A DNA stretch of 58,875 bases from an uncultured Lachnospiraceae bacterium (lineage in GTDB: Bacteria; Bacillota; Clostridia; Lachnospirales; Lachnospiraceae): the NCBI GenBank assembly GCA_902779395.1, contig CACZBK010000021.1, positions 1 through 58,875 of the forward strand. The letters are read 5' to 3'. Both the position numbers and the translations under genes were made by a program. The first letter of the stretch is position 1, and each line of letters begins with the position of its first letter. Positions 26,416 through 35,045 of the stretch are shown here, piece by piece. Below the pieces are notes generated by a model. It was given only the letters and a program-made list of their open reading frames with translations. It made no database searches and was not told where the DNA came from.

Positions 26416-27203
26416 ATCAGGCTTCCTCCTCTCACATCACTGCTCTCATTATCTCTGGTAAGCAATGTAAATATGCAGATAAGAGCCAGCAGTATAAGAC
26501 TTATCATGGAACCGCCGTGCCAGTCGTAAGCCGAGAAATAGCTGCCTATCAGGCTTCCCATGATGTATGTACTGTTGTAGAGCATGTCAAGGACTACGTA
26601 ATTGGTCATCGCAGGCAAAAATACCATAGCCACACCGCTTATAACTCCGGGCATCGACAGCGGCAGGGTAATGCGGGTAAAGCACTTTACTTTATCCGCT
26701 CCCAGATCCGTTGCCGCCTCGATAAGGCTCTTATCCAGCCGGTCCAGCTGGTTATAGATCGGAAGTATCATAAAAGGCAGAAAATCATAGGTCATACCTA
26801 CAACCGAGTTCAGGAAAGGATGAAATGCGAGATTTCCCTCTATCAGTGTAAGTATCTCCTTAAGCGCCGTAAGCCTTAGTGTAAAGTTGATCCACATGGG
26901 CATGATAAAGAGCATTACCAGAACAGACTTCGACTTAAGGCCGCTGAACGCAAGGGCATAAGCCACCGGATATGCTATCAGAAGGCATACACAGGTGGTC
27001 ACCAGCGCCAGTATAAAGCTGTACAGAAGAGTCCCAAGAGTATTGGGGTCACCAAAAAAGTTCAGAAGATTATCTGCCGTGGGCTTTCCGTCATTGCCTG
27101 TAAAAGCATAGTAAACTATGACTATAAGCGGCAGAACAACAAAGACCAGTAAAAACAGGGCATAAGGAATGGCCAGATGTTTTCTGCTGAAACGGTACTT
27201 CAA
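26412..27203 (-). CDS. potB: polyamine-type ABC permease
   Basis: 263 residues, six membrane segments, EAA loop LIEAATDLGADKVKCFTRIT followed by LPLSMPGV. PotB-type partner of the next permease. Begins 14 bases after potA and overlaps potC by four bases. Confidence 0.92.
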   Translation of the reverse strand: MKYRFSRKHLAIPYALFLLVFVVLPLIVIVYYAFTGNDGKPTADNLLNFFGDPNTLGTLLYSFILALVTTCVCLLIAYPVAYALAFSGLKSKSVLVMLFIMPMWINFTLRLTALKEILTLIEGNLAFHPFLNSVVGMTYDFLPFMILPIYNQLDRLDKSLIEAATDLGADKVKCFTRITLPLSMPGVISGVAMVFLPAMTNYVVLDMLYNSTYIMGSLIGSYFSAYDWHGGSMISLILLALICIFTLLTRDNESSDVRGGSLI

Positions 27204-27217
27204 GGCCTTTCCCTCCC

Positions 27218-28651
27218 TTATTTTTTAAGAGCAAAGCTCATCTTATCCTCAGGCAGTATAAGTCCCACCTGATCACCCATATTCCACAGATACTCATCAT
27301 CCACGATCAGGTCGTGACCATGAGCCGTACGGATAACATAGCAGTAATGATCACCCTTATAGATAAGATTTATGATATGACCGTGGGTAAGTCCCGCTTC
27401 TATATCATCGCTCATCTCTATATCCCCGGGCTGTATGGAAACATTTATCTTTATTTTTTCGATATCAACACTCTGGCCTGCGGAATCGGTAAGAACCCCA
27501 TCCTTCATGCTGCTTCCGGGTATTATCTTCGTAAGGTCGCAGTTGATCTCTTTTCCGTTATAATCCAGCTTATAATCGCTTGTAATACCGGCCTCGAAAC
27601 GGGTAATATGATCTTCTGCGATCATGATATGGATACCGTCGGGTTCCAGGCTCATACCCACCTTATCGCCCACCTGCTGTGCCTTGGTGGATACTATGAC
27701 CATCTCATACTTGCCGGATTCAACGGTTATCTCATAATGCATACCCTTAAATGTAACCGCCGTGACCGTACCCGTAACGGTTCCGTCTGCCGGATCGCTT
27801 AAGATAACATCCTCGGGCCTTACTACCACATCTACCAGAGTTCCTTCATCAACATCATCCATGCATTCAAACTCACCGCCGCAGAAGCGTACCCTGAGCT
27901 TGCCCGTCATGATCCCCTTGAAGATATTGCTCTCGCCGATAAAATCGGCAACAAAAGCATTCTTCGGCTCATTATATATGTCCTCGGGAGTACCTATCTG
28001 CTGGATGGATCCACGGTTCATGACCACGATCTTATCCGACATGGTAAGTGCTTCCTCCTGATCATGCGTTACATATATAAAGGTGATGCCAAGCTGGCGG
28101 TGCATAGCCTTAAGCTCTATCTGCATCTCCTTGCGCATCTTAAGATCCAGCGCGCCCAAAGGCTCGTCAAGAAGCAGTATCTCCGGCTCGTTTACCAATG
28201 CCCTCGCAATAGCGATACGCTGCTGCTGACCGCCTGATAAAGTAGCGACACTGCGCTCTTCAAAGCCCTCAAGATCCACCAGATCAAGAACGTGCTTAAC
28301 CTTTTTTATCACTTCTTCACGCGGCAGCTTTTTGAGCTTTAAGCCGAAAGCGATATTCTCGAATATGTTCATGTGGGGAAAAAGGGCATAACGCTGAAAA
28401 ACGGTGTTGATAGGCCGCTTATTGGGCGGGAGGACAGTGATATCCTTACCGTTTAACAATATCTCACCCTCCGTAGGCGTGTCAAATCCCGCTATCATAC
28501 GAAGGGTGGTTGTCTTTCCGCAGCCGGAGGGGCCTAAGAATGTTACGAATTCCCCCCGGCCAACGCTCAGATTAAAATCTTTTACCGCTATATAGCCGTC
28601 ATCATCAAAACGTCTGGTGATGTTCTTAAGCTCTATTATGTTTTGTGCCAT
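27218..28651 (-). CDS. potA: polyamine-type ABC ATPase with extended C-terminus
   Basis: 477 residues; PotA is normally about 370. The ATPase domain is complete: LGPSGCGKTT, LSGGQQQRIAI, LLLDEPLGALD, then YVTHDQEEAL. After it come one TOBE domain (about 280-350, RPEDVILS) and what looks like a second, diverged TOBE-like unit (about 390-477, IQPGDIEMSDD and YKGDHYCYVI). The extra domain may give added regulation. Its ATG overlaps the stop of the preceding membrane-protein gene (TGATG). Confidence 0.92.
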   Translation of the reverse strand: MAQNIIELKNITRRFDDDGYIAVKDFNLSVGRGEFVTFLGPSGCGKTTTLRMIAGFDTPTEGEILLNGKDITVLPPNKRPINTVFQRYALFPHMNIFENIAFGLKLKKLPREEVIKKVKHVLDLVDLEGFEERSVATLSGGQQQRIAIARALVNEPEILLLDEPLGALDLKMRKEMQIELKAMHRQLGITFIYVTHDQEEALTMSDKIVVMNRGSIQQIGTPEDIYNEPKNAFVADFIGESNIFKGIMTGKLRVRFCGGEFECMDDVDEGTLVDVVVRPEDVILSDPADGTVTGTVTAVTFKGMHYEITVESGKYEMVIVSTKAQQVGDKVGMSLEPDGIHIMIAEDHITRFEAGITSDYKLDYNGKEINCDLTKIIPGSSMKDGVLTDSAGQSVDIEKIKINVSIQPGDIEMSDDIEAGLTHGHIINLIYKGDHYCYVIRTAHGHDLIVDDEYLWNMGDQVGLILPEDKMSFALKK

Positions 28652-29136
28652 CAGAACAGATCCTTAGTAAGACGGGTTGTTTTGGTATTAAAACGATTAT
28701 AGATAAACTCTACCGTCATCTCCGCCTTGGTCACACGGGAAACTCTTATATCCATTGTGCCCTCTTCCTGTTCTTTTTTTCTCACATTGGTAGGTACGAC
28801 CCTGATAATAGGATGGGTCTTCCCTTCTTCAGGTTCCTCAATAGTATAGGTGTAGCTTTTCTCCTCTTCTTTGGTCTTTGTATCGTTATTGATAACATAA
28901 TAGGAAGCCAGGCCATCCGGAGAAAATACCCAGTGCTCAGTCCTTTTTTCGCCAACTTCCTTAGTCTGATGCCAGTCACCCGAGATATTCTGCATGTTTA
29001 TCTCTCTGGCGATGACAAGCATATCAGCCACATAATATATGACCGCAGCCAGCATCAGGAAAAACAGTATACCTATGATGATACCTGCCACATCCCTCTT
29101 TTCTGTTTTCTTCTGCTTAACCTTTACTGTTTTCAT
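28651..29136 (-). CDS. single-pass membrane protein, function unknown
   Basis: 161 residues. A Lys-rich N-terminus, one membrane helix (about 15-40: GIIIGILFFLMLAAVIYYVAD) and an extracytoplasmic beta-rich domain (SGDWHQTKEVGEKRTEHWVF, like a lipocalin-type small domain). I do not recognise the family. It sits between the TPR protein and potA with a one-base stop/start overlap to potA, so it belongs to the pot transcript. Confidence 0.8.
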   Translation of the reverse strand: MKTVKVKQKKTEKRDVAGIIIGILFFLMLAAVIYYVADMLVIAREINMQNISGDWHQTKEVGEKRTEHWVFSPDGLASYYVINNDTKTKEEEKSYTYTIEEPEEGKTHPIIRVVPTNVRKKEQEEGTMDIRVSRVTKAEMTVEFIYNRFNTKTTRLTKDLF

Positions 29137-29152
29137 AATAACCTCCCTTGTT

Positions 29153-30562
29153 TTATTCCCCTATCTCTTCAAGACGCTGTCTGGATTTATCAGCCAGATC
29201 GCTCTCAGGATATACATTTATAAGCTGATGAAACTTTTCGGATGCCTGATTTACATCACCGCTGTCCAAAAGCGCCACCCCAAGGTAATAAAGGGCATCT
29301 GCATTTGAACTGTCATACAGACAGGCCTTCTCCAGAGCTGCTATGGCTACCGCATAATCCTGCTGCCTGTACGCTTCCAGTCCGGAATCATAATATGTTT
29401 TGGCAACCGTTCCTCCGATAGCTCCCTGAAGGTAATGGTACAGATCCAGATATTCCTGTGAAGCATGGTTTTCAATATAATCCTGCGGGATATCAGAAAG
29501 ATACTGCTCTACGGCCATCTCATTCTGGCCTTCATCCATATATGCGAAAGCTGCTGCCTGAAGATTATCATTAGCACTCAGTATTCCGCCGGCTCCGCTG
29601 TATGCCTCCAGCTCTCCCGTCTTATCGTTAAGGTTCTCTTCCAGCTCCTTGATCCGTGCATTCAGATCCTTTATCTCACCGTTTTTCGCATCAAGCTCTT
29701 CTCCGTATGATATGAGCTTGGCGCTCTCCTCGCTTCTTACTTTGGCTTCCCTTGCCGGCATCAGAAGAAAATATGCCGCAAACACACCCACAAGTATCCC
29801 CAGACCTATCTGGAAAAACACATGTATCCCCAGAGGTTCCTTAGAATTGATAGGCTGTATGACAACTTCATTTCCGCTCCAGGAATAAACGGCTGAGGGC
29901 TCTTCTTTTTTCTTTTTTCTCCGGCCGCCCTGAGCTTCCTCGACTATGCGGAGCTGCTCGTCACATTCTTTCAGATAGCGGAGAGCATCTACATCTCCCA
30001 CATCTATACGGCGGCACCGTTCCAGTTCTTTTCTGGCTTTATCCCACTCCCCCGTCTGCATATACAGAAGCGCCAGCAGCCTGTGCGCTTTTACAAAACG
30101 CGGATTAAGACTGAGCACCTTTTTTAACTGTATCACTGCCAGATCCGGACTGTCCTGATGACACTGGGCCAGAGCCGAATTAAACTTTTTTAATGTAGTA
30201 TTGATCGTTTCCAAACGGCCCTTGTCCGACTGGATCATGTTGATATATTCTTCGGCAACATTCTTTTCCGGGCGTATATTTTTACTTATGACCCATTCCG
30301 CAAAAGCGGCAACGGCCTCACCTGTTTCATAATAGATCAAGCCAAGAAGATTTCTTGCATCAACATGATTTTTATTGCATTTCAGACAATCCCTGAGTAC
30401 CCTGACTGCCCCTGACAGATCGCGCACACTTGCACGATCGAGTCCTTCATTATATAGTCTGTTTGCGGTGTACATGATCTTTTTGTACTTTTTAACATCA
30501 GCACCGCAATTAGTACAATAATCCAGTTCGGATAAGGGAGCTCCGCAGTTAAAACACTCCAC
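29153..30562 (-). CDS. zinc-ribbon/TPR membrane protein
   Basis: 469 residues. A small zinc ribbon at the N-terminus (CFNC and CTNC pairs), TPR helices (about 30-205), a membrane helix (about 250-268: IGLGILVGVFAAYFLLM), a coiled coil (about 275-325) and a second TPR set (about 330-465, YYLGVALLDSGDVNQASEKF). The start is GTG (30560-30562) with AGGGG eight bases upstream. The layout suggests a membrane scaffold with TPRs on both sides. It follows the 57-residue gene by 14 bases and leads into the pot genes. Confidence 0.85.
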   Translation of the reverse strand: MECFNCGAPLSELDYCTNCGADVKKYKKIMYTANRLYNEGLDRASVRDLSGAVRVLRDCLKCNKNHVDARNLLGLIYYETGEAVAAFAEWVISKNIRPEKNVAEEYINMIQSDKGRLETINTTLKKFNSALAQCHQDSPDLAVIQLKKVLSLNPRFVKAHRLLALLYMQTGEWDKARKELERCRRIDVGDVDALRYLKECDEQLRIVEEAQGGRRKKKKEEPSAVYSWSGNEVVIQPINSKEPLGIHVFFQIGLGILVGVFAAYFLLMPAREAKVRSEESAKLISYGEELDAKNGEIKDLNARIKELEENLNDKTGELEAYSGAGGILSANDNLQAAAFAYMDEGQNEMAVEQYLSDIPQDYIENHASQEYLDLYHYLQGAIGGTVAKTYYDSGLEAYRQQDYAVAIAALEKACLYDSSNADALYYLGVALLDSGDVNQASEKFHQLINVYPESDLADKSRQRLEEIGE

Positions 30563-30576
30563 GGCTCACACCCCTG

Positions 30577-30750
30577 TCATTGATTACTATCGTTACCCAT
30601 GCTGCCCATCATTTCATTATCGAAATTATTGGCCACACCCAGAACAATATCCAAAACATCAGTCATGTTCTCTTTAAAGATCGTATCTTCCCCTTCTTCC
30701 AGTTCCGGGCTCCTGTGAAACTTTTTTAATTCTTCCTCAAAACTTATCAA
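30577..30750 (-). CDS. 57-residue acidic protein heading the pot operon
   Basis: A short open frame starting with TTG (30748-30750), with AAGGAG nine bases upstream and a promoter at 30780-30808. The product begins MISFEEELKKFHRSPELEE and continues TIFKENMTDVLDIVLGV, ending in a Met/Asn-rich tail; it is acidic and probably helical. It stops 14 bases before the TPR gene. No family is recognised. Promoter, ribosome site and tight spacing together make it a likely real gene. Confidence 0.7.
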   Translation of the reverse strand: MISFEEELKKFHRSPELEEGEDTIFKENMTDVLDIVLGVANNFDNEMMGSMGNDSNQ

Positions 30751-30779
30751 CTGTACTTGCTCCTTATCCTACGACTAAC

Positions 30780-30808
30780 ATGATACATAAAGCAAAAGGA
30801 AAAATCAA
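30780..30808 (-). promoter_or_regulatory. promoter of the TPR-pot operon
   Basis: Reading minus, TTGATT (30803-30808), 17 bases, TATCAT (30780-30785). Located between the valS stop and the 57-residue gene. No clear terminator hairpin for valS is seen in this 68-base gap. Confidence 0.55.
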
Positions 30809-30818
30809 TATATCTTTT

Positions 30819-33473
30819 TTACTTTGACAGATTTTTGATCTGCTCCTTAACCTGCTCCATCATCTTGCTGTATTTTTCAAGCTTAGCCTTCTCCTCGGCG
30901 ATCTTTGCCTCCGGCGCTTTGGATACAAACTTCTCGTTGGAAAGCATTCCGTTTACACGCTTAAGCTCTCCTTCAAGACGCTCCTCCTCTTTCTTAAGAC
31001 GTTCAAGCTCCTTTGATATATCTACCAGCTCACCCAACGGCATGTAGATATTAACATGGGCTATCACTACCGAAACGGCATCATCGCCTACGCCGCTCTT
31101 ATCTTCCTGCACATGTACTTCCGAAGCATAGGCCAGTGTTTTAAAGAAATCGATGTTATTCGCAAAAACATCCCTCTTTTCGGCCATATCACTTACAACA
31201 AATACCTGAGCCTTCTTTGACGGAGGCACGTTCATGCCCGTACGTGCATTTCTTATGCCGCGTATAGCTTCCTTGATGGTTTCGATCGCATTCTCTTCTC
31301 CGGGGAAGTTACGCTCTTCATCATAAACCGGCCATGAGCTGACCATAATGGATTCTTCCTCATCCTGAAGATTACAGAATATCTCCTCCGTAACAAAAGG
31401 CATGTAAGGATGCAGAAGCTTAAGCGCGTCTATAAGTACTGTCTTTAAAGTATACAGCGCGGCATTCTTATCCTTTTCATCGTCTTTATTATACAGCCTG
31501 GGCTTGACCATTTCGATATACCAGTCGCAGAATTCATCCCAGATAAAGTCGTATACCTTCTGTACCGCAACTCCAAGCTCATATTTTTCCATATTTTCGG
31601 TAACATCCTTTATAAGGCTGTTAACCTTCGATGTGATCCACTTATCCGCCGGTTTAAGATCCGCGGCATCGGGTTTTACAGGCGCCTTTTCCATGTTCAT
31701 CATGATAAAGCGGGATGCATTCCAGATCTTGTTCGCGAAATTACGGTTTGCCTCCACCTTCTCATAGTAGAAACGCATGTCATTGCCGGGCGCATTGCCG
31801 GTAACAAGCGTAAGACGCAGGGCATCAGCACCGTACTGAGCGATTATCTCCAAGGGATCGATACCGTTGCCCAGGGATTTACTCATCTTCCTTCCCTGCG
31901 CATCACGTACCAGACCATGGAAAAGCACGGTCTTAAAAGGCTTCTCTCCCATCTGCTCATATCCGGAGAATATCATTCGGATAACCCAGAAGAAGATGAT
32001 ATCATAACCTGTCACAAGCACATCCGTCGGATAAAAATACTTAAGCTCCGGAGTCTGTTCCGGCCATCCAAGTGTTGAGAACGGCCAGAGAGCCGATGAA
32101 AACCATGTATCCAGGGTATCCGGATCCTGGGTCAGGTGATCATGACCGCACTTGGGGCACTTAGCGGGTGCAGACTTTGCAACCACAGTCTCACCGCACT
32201 TATCGCAATAATAAGCCGGTATACGGTGTCCCCACCACAGCTGGCGGGATATACACCAGTCACGGATATTGTCCGTCCAGTTGAAATATGTCTTCTGAAG
32301 GCTCTCGGGGACAAGACGTATCTCCCCTTCGCGCACTGCTTTCTGTGCAGGCTTGATGAGCTCATCCATCTTAACAAACCACTGGGCCTTTACAAGAGGC
32401 TCAACCGTCGTTCCGCAGCGGTCATGTGTTCCTACATTATGTACATGATCTTCGATCTTGACCAGAAGCCCCATCTCTTCAAGCTCCTTAACGATGGCCT
32501 TTCTGGCTTCGTAACGGTCCATGCCTTCAAATTTACCGCCGTTTGCATTTATGGTGGCGTTATCGTTCATTATATTTATTATAGGCAGATCATGACGCTT
32601 ACCCACCTCAAAATCGTTAGGGTCATGTCCCGGGGTGATCTTAACGACACCGGTACCGAACTCACGGTCAACATACTCATCCGCTACAACAGGTATCTTT
32701 CTGTTCATAAGGGGCAGCATCAGATTCTTTCCTATCAGATGCTTATAACGCTCATCATCCGGATGAACGGCTACCGCAGTATCACCCAGCATAGTCTCGG
32801 GCCTGGTGGTCGCAAATATCAGATACTCTCCGCTCTCGGTATCATCATCGTTTAAGATAGGATATTTTATATGCCAGAAATGTCCGGCCTGCTCCTCATA
32901 TTCAACCTCTGCGTCGGAGATAGAAGTATTACATACAGGACACCAGTTTATGATACGTGATCCTTTATATATATATCCTTTATCATACATCTTAACGAAG
33001 ACTTCATTGACAGCTTTATTGCAGCCTTCGTCCATGGTGAAACGCTCCCTGTCCCAGTCACAGGAAGATCCCATCTTCTTAAGCTGGGATACGATACGTC
33101 CGCCGTATTCTTTTCTCCATGCCCAGGCACGCTCAAGAAAGCCTTCACGTCCCAGGTCTTCCTTCCTTATACCCTCTTCCTTCAGTTTTTCGATTATCTT
33201 AACTTCCGTAGCTATGGAAGCATGATCCGTTCCCGGCTGCCAGAGGGCGTTATAGCCCTGCATACGTTTAAAGCGTATAAGTATATCCTGAAGCGTATTA
33301 TCAAGAGCATGTCCCATGTGAAGCTGTCCCGTGATGTTCGGGGGCGGGATCACTATGGTAAAAGGCTTTTTTCTCTCATCCACTTCAGCATGGAAATATT
33401 TCTTATCGAGCCATTTCTGATACAGTCTGTCTTCTATGCCGCTGGGGTCATAGGTCTTTGCCAATTCTTTCAT
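30819..33473 (-). CDS. valS: valyl-tRNA synthetase
   Basis: 884 residues, full length. Class Ia signatures are [17 protein letters not shown] (HIGH) and [14 protein letters not shown] (KMSKS); the editing domain and the C-terminal coiled coil ([15 protein letters not shown]) are present. Charges tRNA-Val in the cytoplasm. The 94-base gap upstream does not contain a recognisable T-box specifier/antiterminator, unlike many Firmicute synthetase genes. Confidence 0.97.
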   Translation of the reverse strand: MKELAKTYDPSGIEDRLYQKWLDKKYFHAEVDERKKPFTIVIPPPNITGQLHMGHALDNTLQDILIRFKRMQGYNALWQPGTDHASIATEVKIIEKLKEEGIRKEDLGREGFLERAWAWRKEYGGRIVSQLKKMGSSCDWDRERFTMDEGCNKAVNEVFVKMYDKGYIYKGSRIINWCPVCNTSISDAEVEYEEQAGHFWHIKYPILNDDDTESGEYLIFATTRPETMLGDTAVAVHPDDERYKHLIGKNLMLPLMNRKIPVVADEYVDREFGTGVVKITPGHDPNDFEVGKRHDLPIINIMNDNATINANGGKFEGMDRYEARKAIVKELEEMGLLVKIEDHVHNVGTHDRCGTTVEPLVKAQWFVKMDELIKPAQKAVREGEIRLVPESLQKTYFNWTDNIRDWCISRQLWWGHRIPAYYCDKCGETVVAKSAPAKCPKCGHDHLTQDPDTLDTWFSSALWPFSTLGWPEQTPELKYFYPTDVLVTGYDIIFFWVIRMIFSGYEQMGEKPFKTVLFHGLVRDAQGRKMSKSLGNGIDPLEIIAQYGADALRLTLVTGNAPGNDMRFYYEKVEANRNFANKIWNASRFIMMNMEKAPVKPDAADLKPADKWITSKVNSLIKDVTENMEKYELGVAVQKVYDFIWDEFCDWYIEMVKPRLYNKDDEKDKNAALYTLKTVLIDALKLLHPYMPFVTEEIFCNLQDEEESIMVSSWPVYDEERNFPGEENAIETIKEAIRGIRNARTGMNVPPSKKAQVFVVSDMAEKRDVFANNIDFFKTLAYASEVHVQEDKSGVGDDAVSVVIAHVNIYMPLGELVDISKELERLKKEEERLEGELKRVNGMLSNEKFVSKAPEAKIAEEKAKLEKYSKMMEQVKEQIKNLSK

Positions 33474-33567
33474 CTGCTTATCTCCTTAAAATCACATAAT
33501 ACCCTCTGCACCGCTTACGATGGATCTCACCTGCGGTATCCGGGATCATCTTTTCTTTTATGAGGTT

Positions 33568-34881
33568 CTATCTCTCCATCAGCCAGAATGCCGCACTGTA
33601 GGGGGGCAGCTCACTTCCGCCGCCAAAATCATGCAGCTTTCCCGTTATAAGATCCGTAGCCTGTCCGCAGCCGGCATCGAAATGGGCTGTGTACGGATTA
33701 CTGTCCATATTTATAGCTACCAGCACACGCTCATCATCACATCTGCGCTCAAAAATACACTGTTTATTCTGAAGCACAACGCTTCTGAAACCACCGTAAT
33801 TAAGTGCCTTGCTGTTTTTCTTGGCTTCCGCGAGTTTAGAGATAAAATCCGTAAGAGCGTTCCACTGCGGTGAATCAAAGCAGGGTCGGAGCGCCGGATC
33901 ACCCTGGGATTTATCAGCCTTCACTCCCCATTCACTGCCGTAATACACGCAGGGGATGCCGGGCATACCGAAGACCATGGCATACACCAGTGGCAGGCAG
34001 TTCGGATCCTGTATTATAGAAGCTATACGGCTCACGTCATGATTATCCGCAAAGGATAACAGATGTGCGCCGCGGCACACGGCCCACGGCTGATCCTCAA
34101 ACTGCCTGAGAAGGGAGTGGACTATCTCAAACATATTTGCCGAATTAAAGCCCGAATGAAGCCCCTTATAGCACTGGTAATTAGTCAGTGAATGAATGTT
34201 CATATCATTTAACATCCTGCCGTATTCCCCATGGAGCACCTCACCAAGCAGGAAAAAGTCCGCTTTCTTACTGTCGGTAAACTCCCTCAGGCGCCTTAAA
34301 AAGCCATGGTCGAGACAGTAAGCCACGTCAAGGCGGATGCCGTCTATATCAAATTCATTTATCCAGCCTTCCACGGCATGGAAGATATGCTGTATCACGT
34401 CTTCATTATGAAGGTTAAGCTTTACCAGGTCGTAATTGCCTTCCCAGCCTTCATACCACAGTCCATCGTTGTAGTTCGAATTTCCGCCGAAGTCTATACG
34501 GTTAAACCAGCTCACATAAGCAGAAGACTCACGGTTTTTAAGCACATCCTGAAACGCCCAGAACCCGCGCCCCACATGATTGAACACTCCATCCAGGACG
34601 ACCTTTATCCCTTCTTTATGCAGCGCTTCACAGACCTCTTTAAAGTCCGCATTGCTGCCAAGGCGGGTATCTATCCTGGTATAATCCCTGGTATTGTAAC
34701 CATGGGTATCGGATTCAAATACCGGGGAAAAATATATGGCATTGCAGCCAAGCTTTTTAATATGAGGTATCCATTCCTTTACTTTCAATATCCTGGACTG
34801 CGCAACCCCGTCATTCTCAAAAGGTGCCCCGCAAAAACCCAGAGGGTAGATCTGATAAAACACGCTCTCATAAGCCCACAT
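33568..34881 (-). CDS. GH13 alpha-amylase family protein, cytoplasmic
   Basis: 437 residues, no signal peptide. The GH13 barrel motifs are all present: DGVFNHVG (region I), GIRLDVAY with the nucleophile Asp (II), LLGEVLHGEY with the acid Glu (III) and SFADNHDVSR (IV). It resembles maltodextrin-degrading neopullulanase/amylase enzymes acting on imported oligosaccharides. Length is short because there is no N-terminal CBM34-like domain. A palindrome and possible promoter lie about 100 bases upstream. Confidence 0.9.
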   Translation of the reverse strand: MWAYESVFYQIYPLGFCGAPFENDGVAQSRILKVKEWIPHIKKLGCNAIYFSPVFESDTHGYNTRDYTRIDTRLGSNADFKEVCEALHKEGIKVVLDGVFNHVGRGFWAFQDVLKNRESSAYVSWFNRIDFGGNSNYNDGLWYEGWEGNYDLVKLNLHNEDVIQHIFHAVEGWINEFDIDGIRLDVAYCLDHGFLRRLREFTDSKKADFFLLGEVLHGEYGRMLNDMNIHSLTNYQCYKGLHSGFNSANMFEIVHSLLRQFEDQPWAVCRGAHLLSFADNHDVSRIASIIQDPNCLPLVYAMVFGMPGIPCVYYGSEWGVKADKSQGDPALRPCFDSPQWNALTDFISKLAEAKKNSKALNYGGFRSVVLQNKQCIFERRCDDERVLVAINMDSNPYTAHFDAGCGQATDLITGKLHDFGGGSELPPYSAAFWLMER

Positions 34882-34971
34882 AACTGTGTCCTCTCCGGAA
34901 GCCCTAAAGCCTCCCTGATATTTTTATCCGTAAAACATAAAGGACATTTTATCACAATGTAACAGAGATTT

Positions 34972-34999
34972 CCACAATTTATGATAATAAAAATTGTGG
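34972..34999 (-). promoter_or_regulatory. 9-bp inverted repeat (operator candidate) upstream of the amylase
   Basis: CCACAATTT and AAATTGTGG separated by 10 bases. Read minus, the last TTGTGG could serve as a -35 with a GATAAA-like -10 18 bases downstream, so a repressor bound here would cover the promoter. There is no T-run, so it is not a terminator in either direction. The site does not match the CcpA cre consensus well. Confidence 0.45.
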
Positions 35000-35007
35000 A
35001 AGATATA

Positions 35008-35041
35008 AAACAAAACCCGGATGACCCCCAGTGTATCATCC
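35008..35041 (-). terminator. terminator after the nuclease-helicase gene
   Basis: Reading minus, GGATGA pairs with TCATCC around an 11-base loop and is followed by GGGTTTTGTTTT. It starts just past the stop codon of the helicase gene. Confidence 0.6.
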
Positions 35042-35045
35042 AAAC

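Noticed and set aside
33474-33567. T-box leader for valS
   Set aside because: The gap is only 94 bases and holds no antiterminator core or specifier loop that I can recognise.
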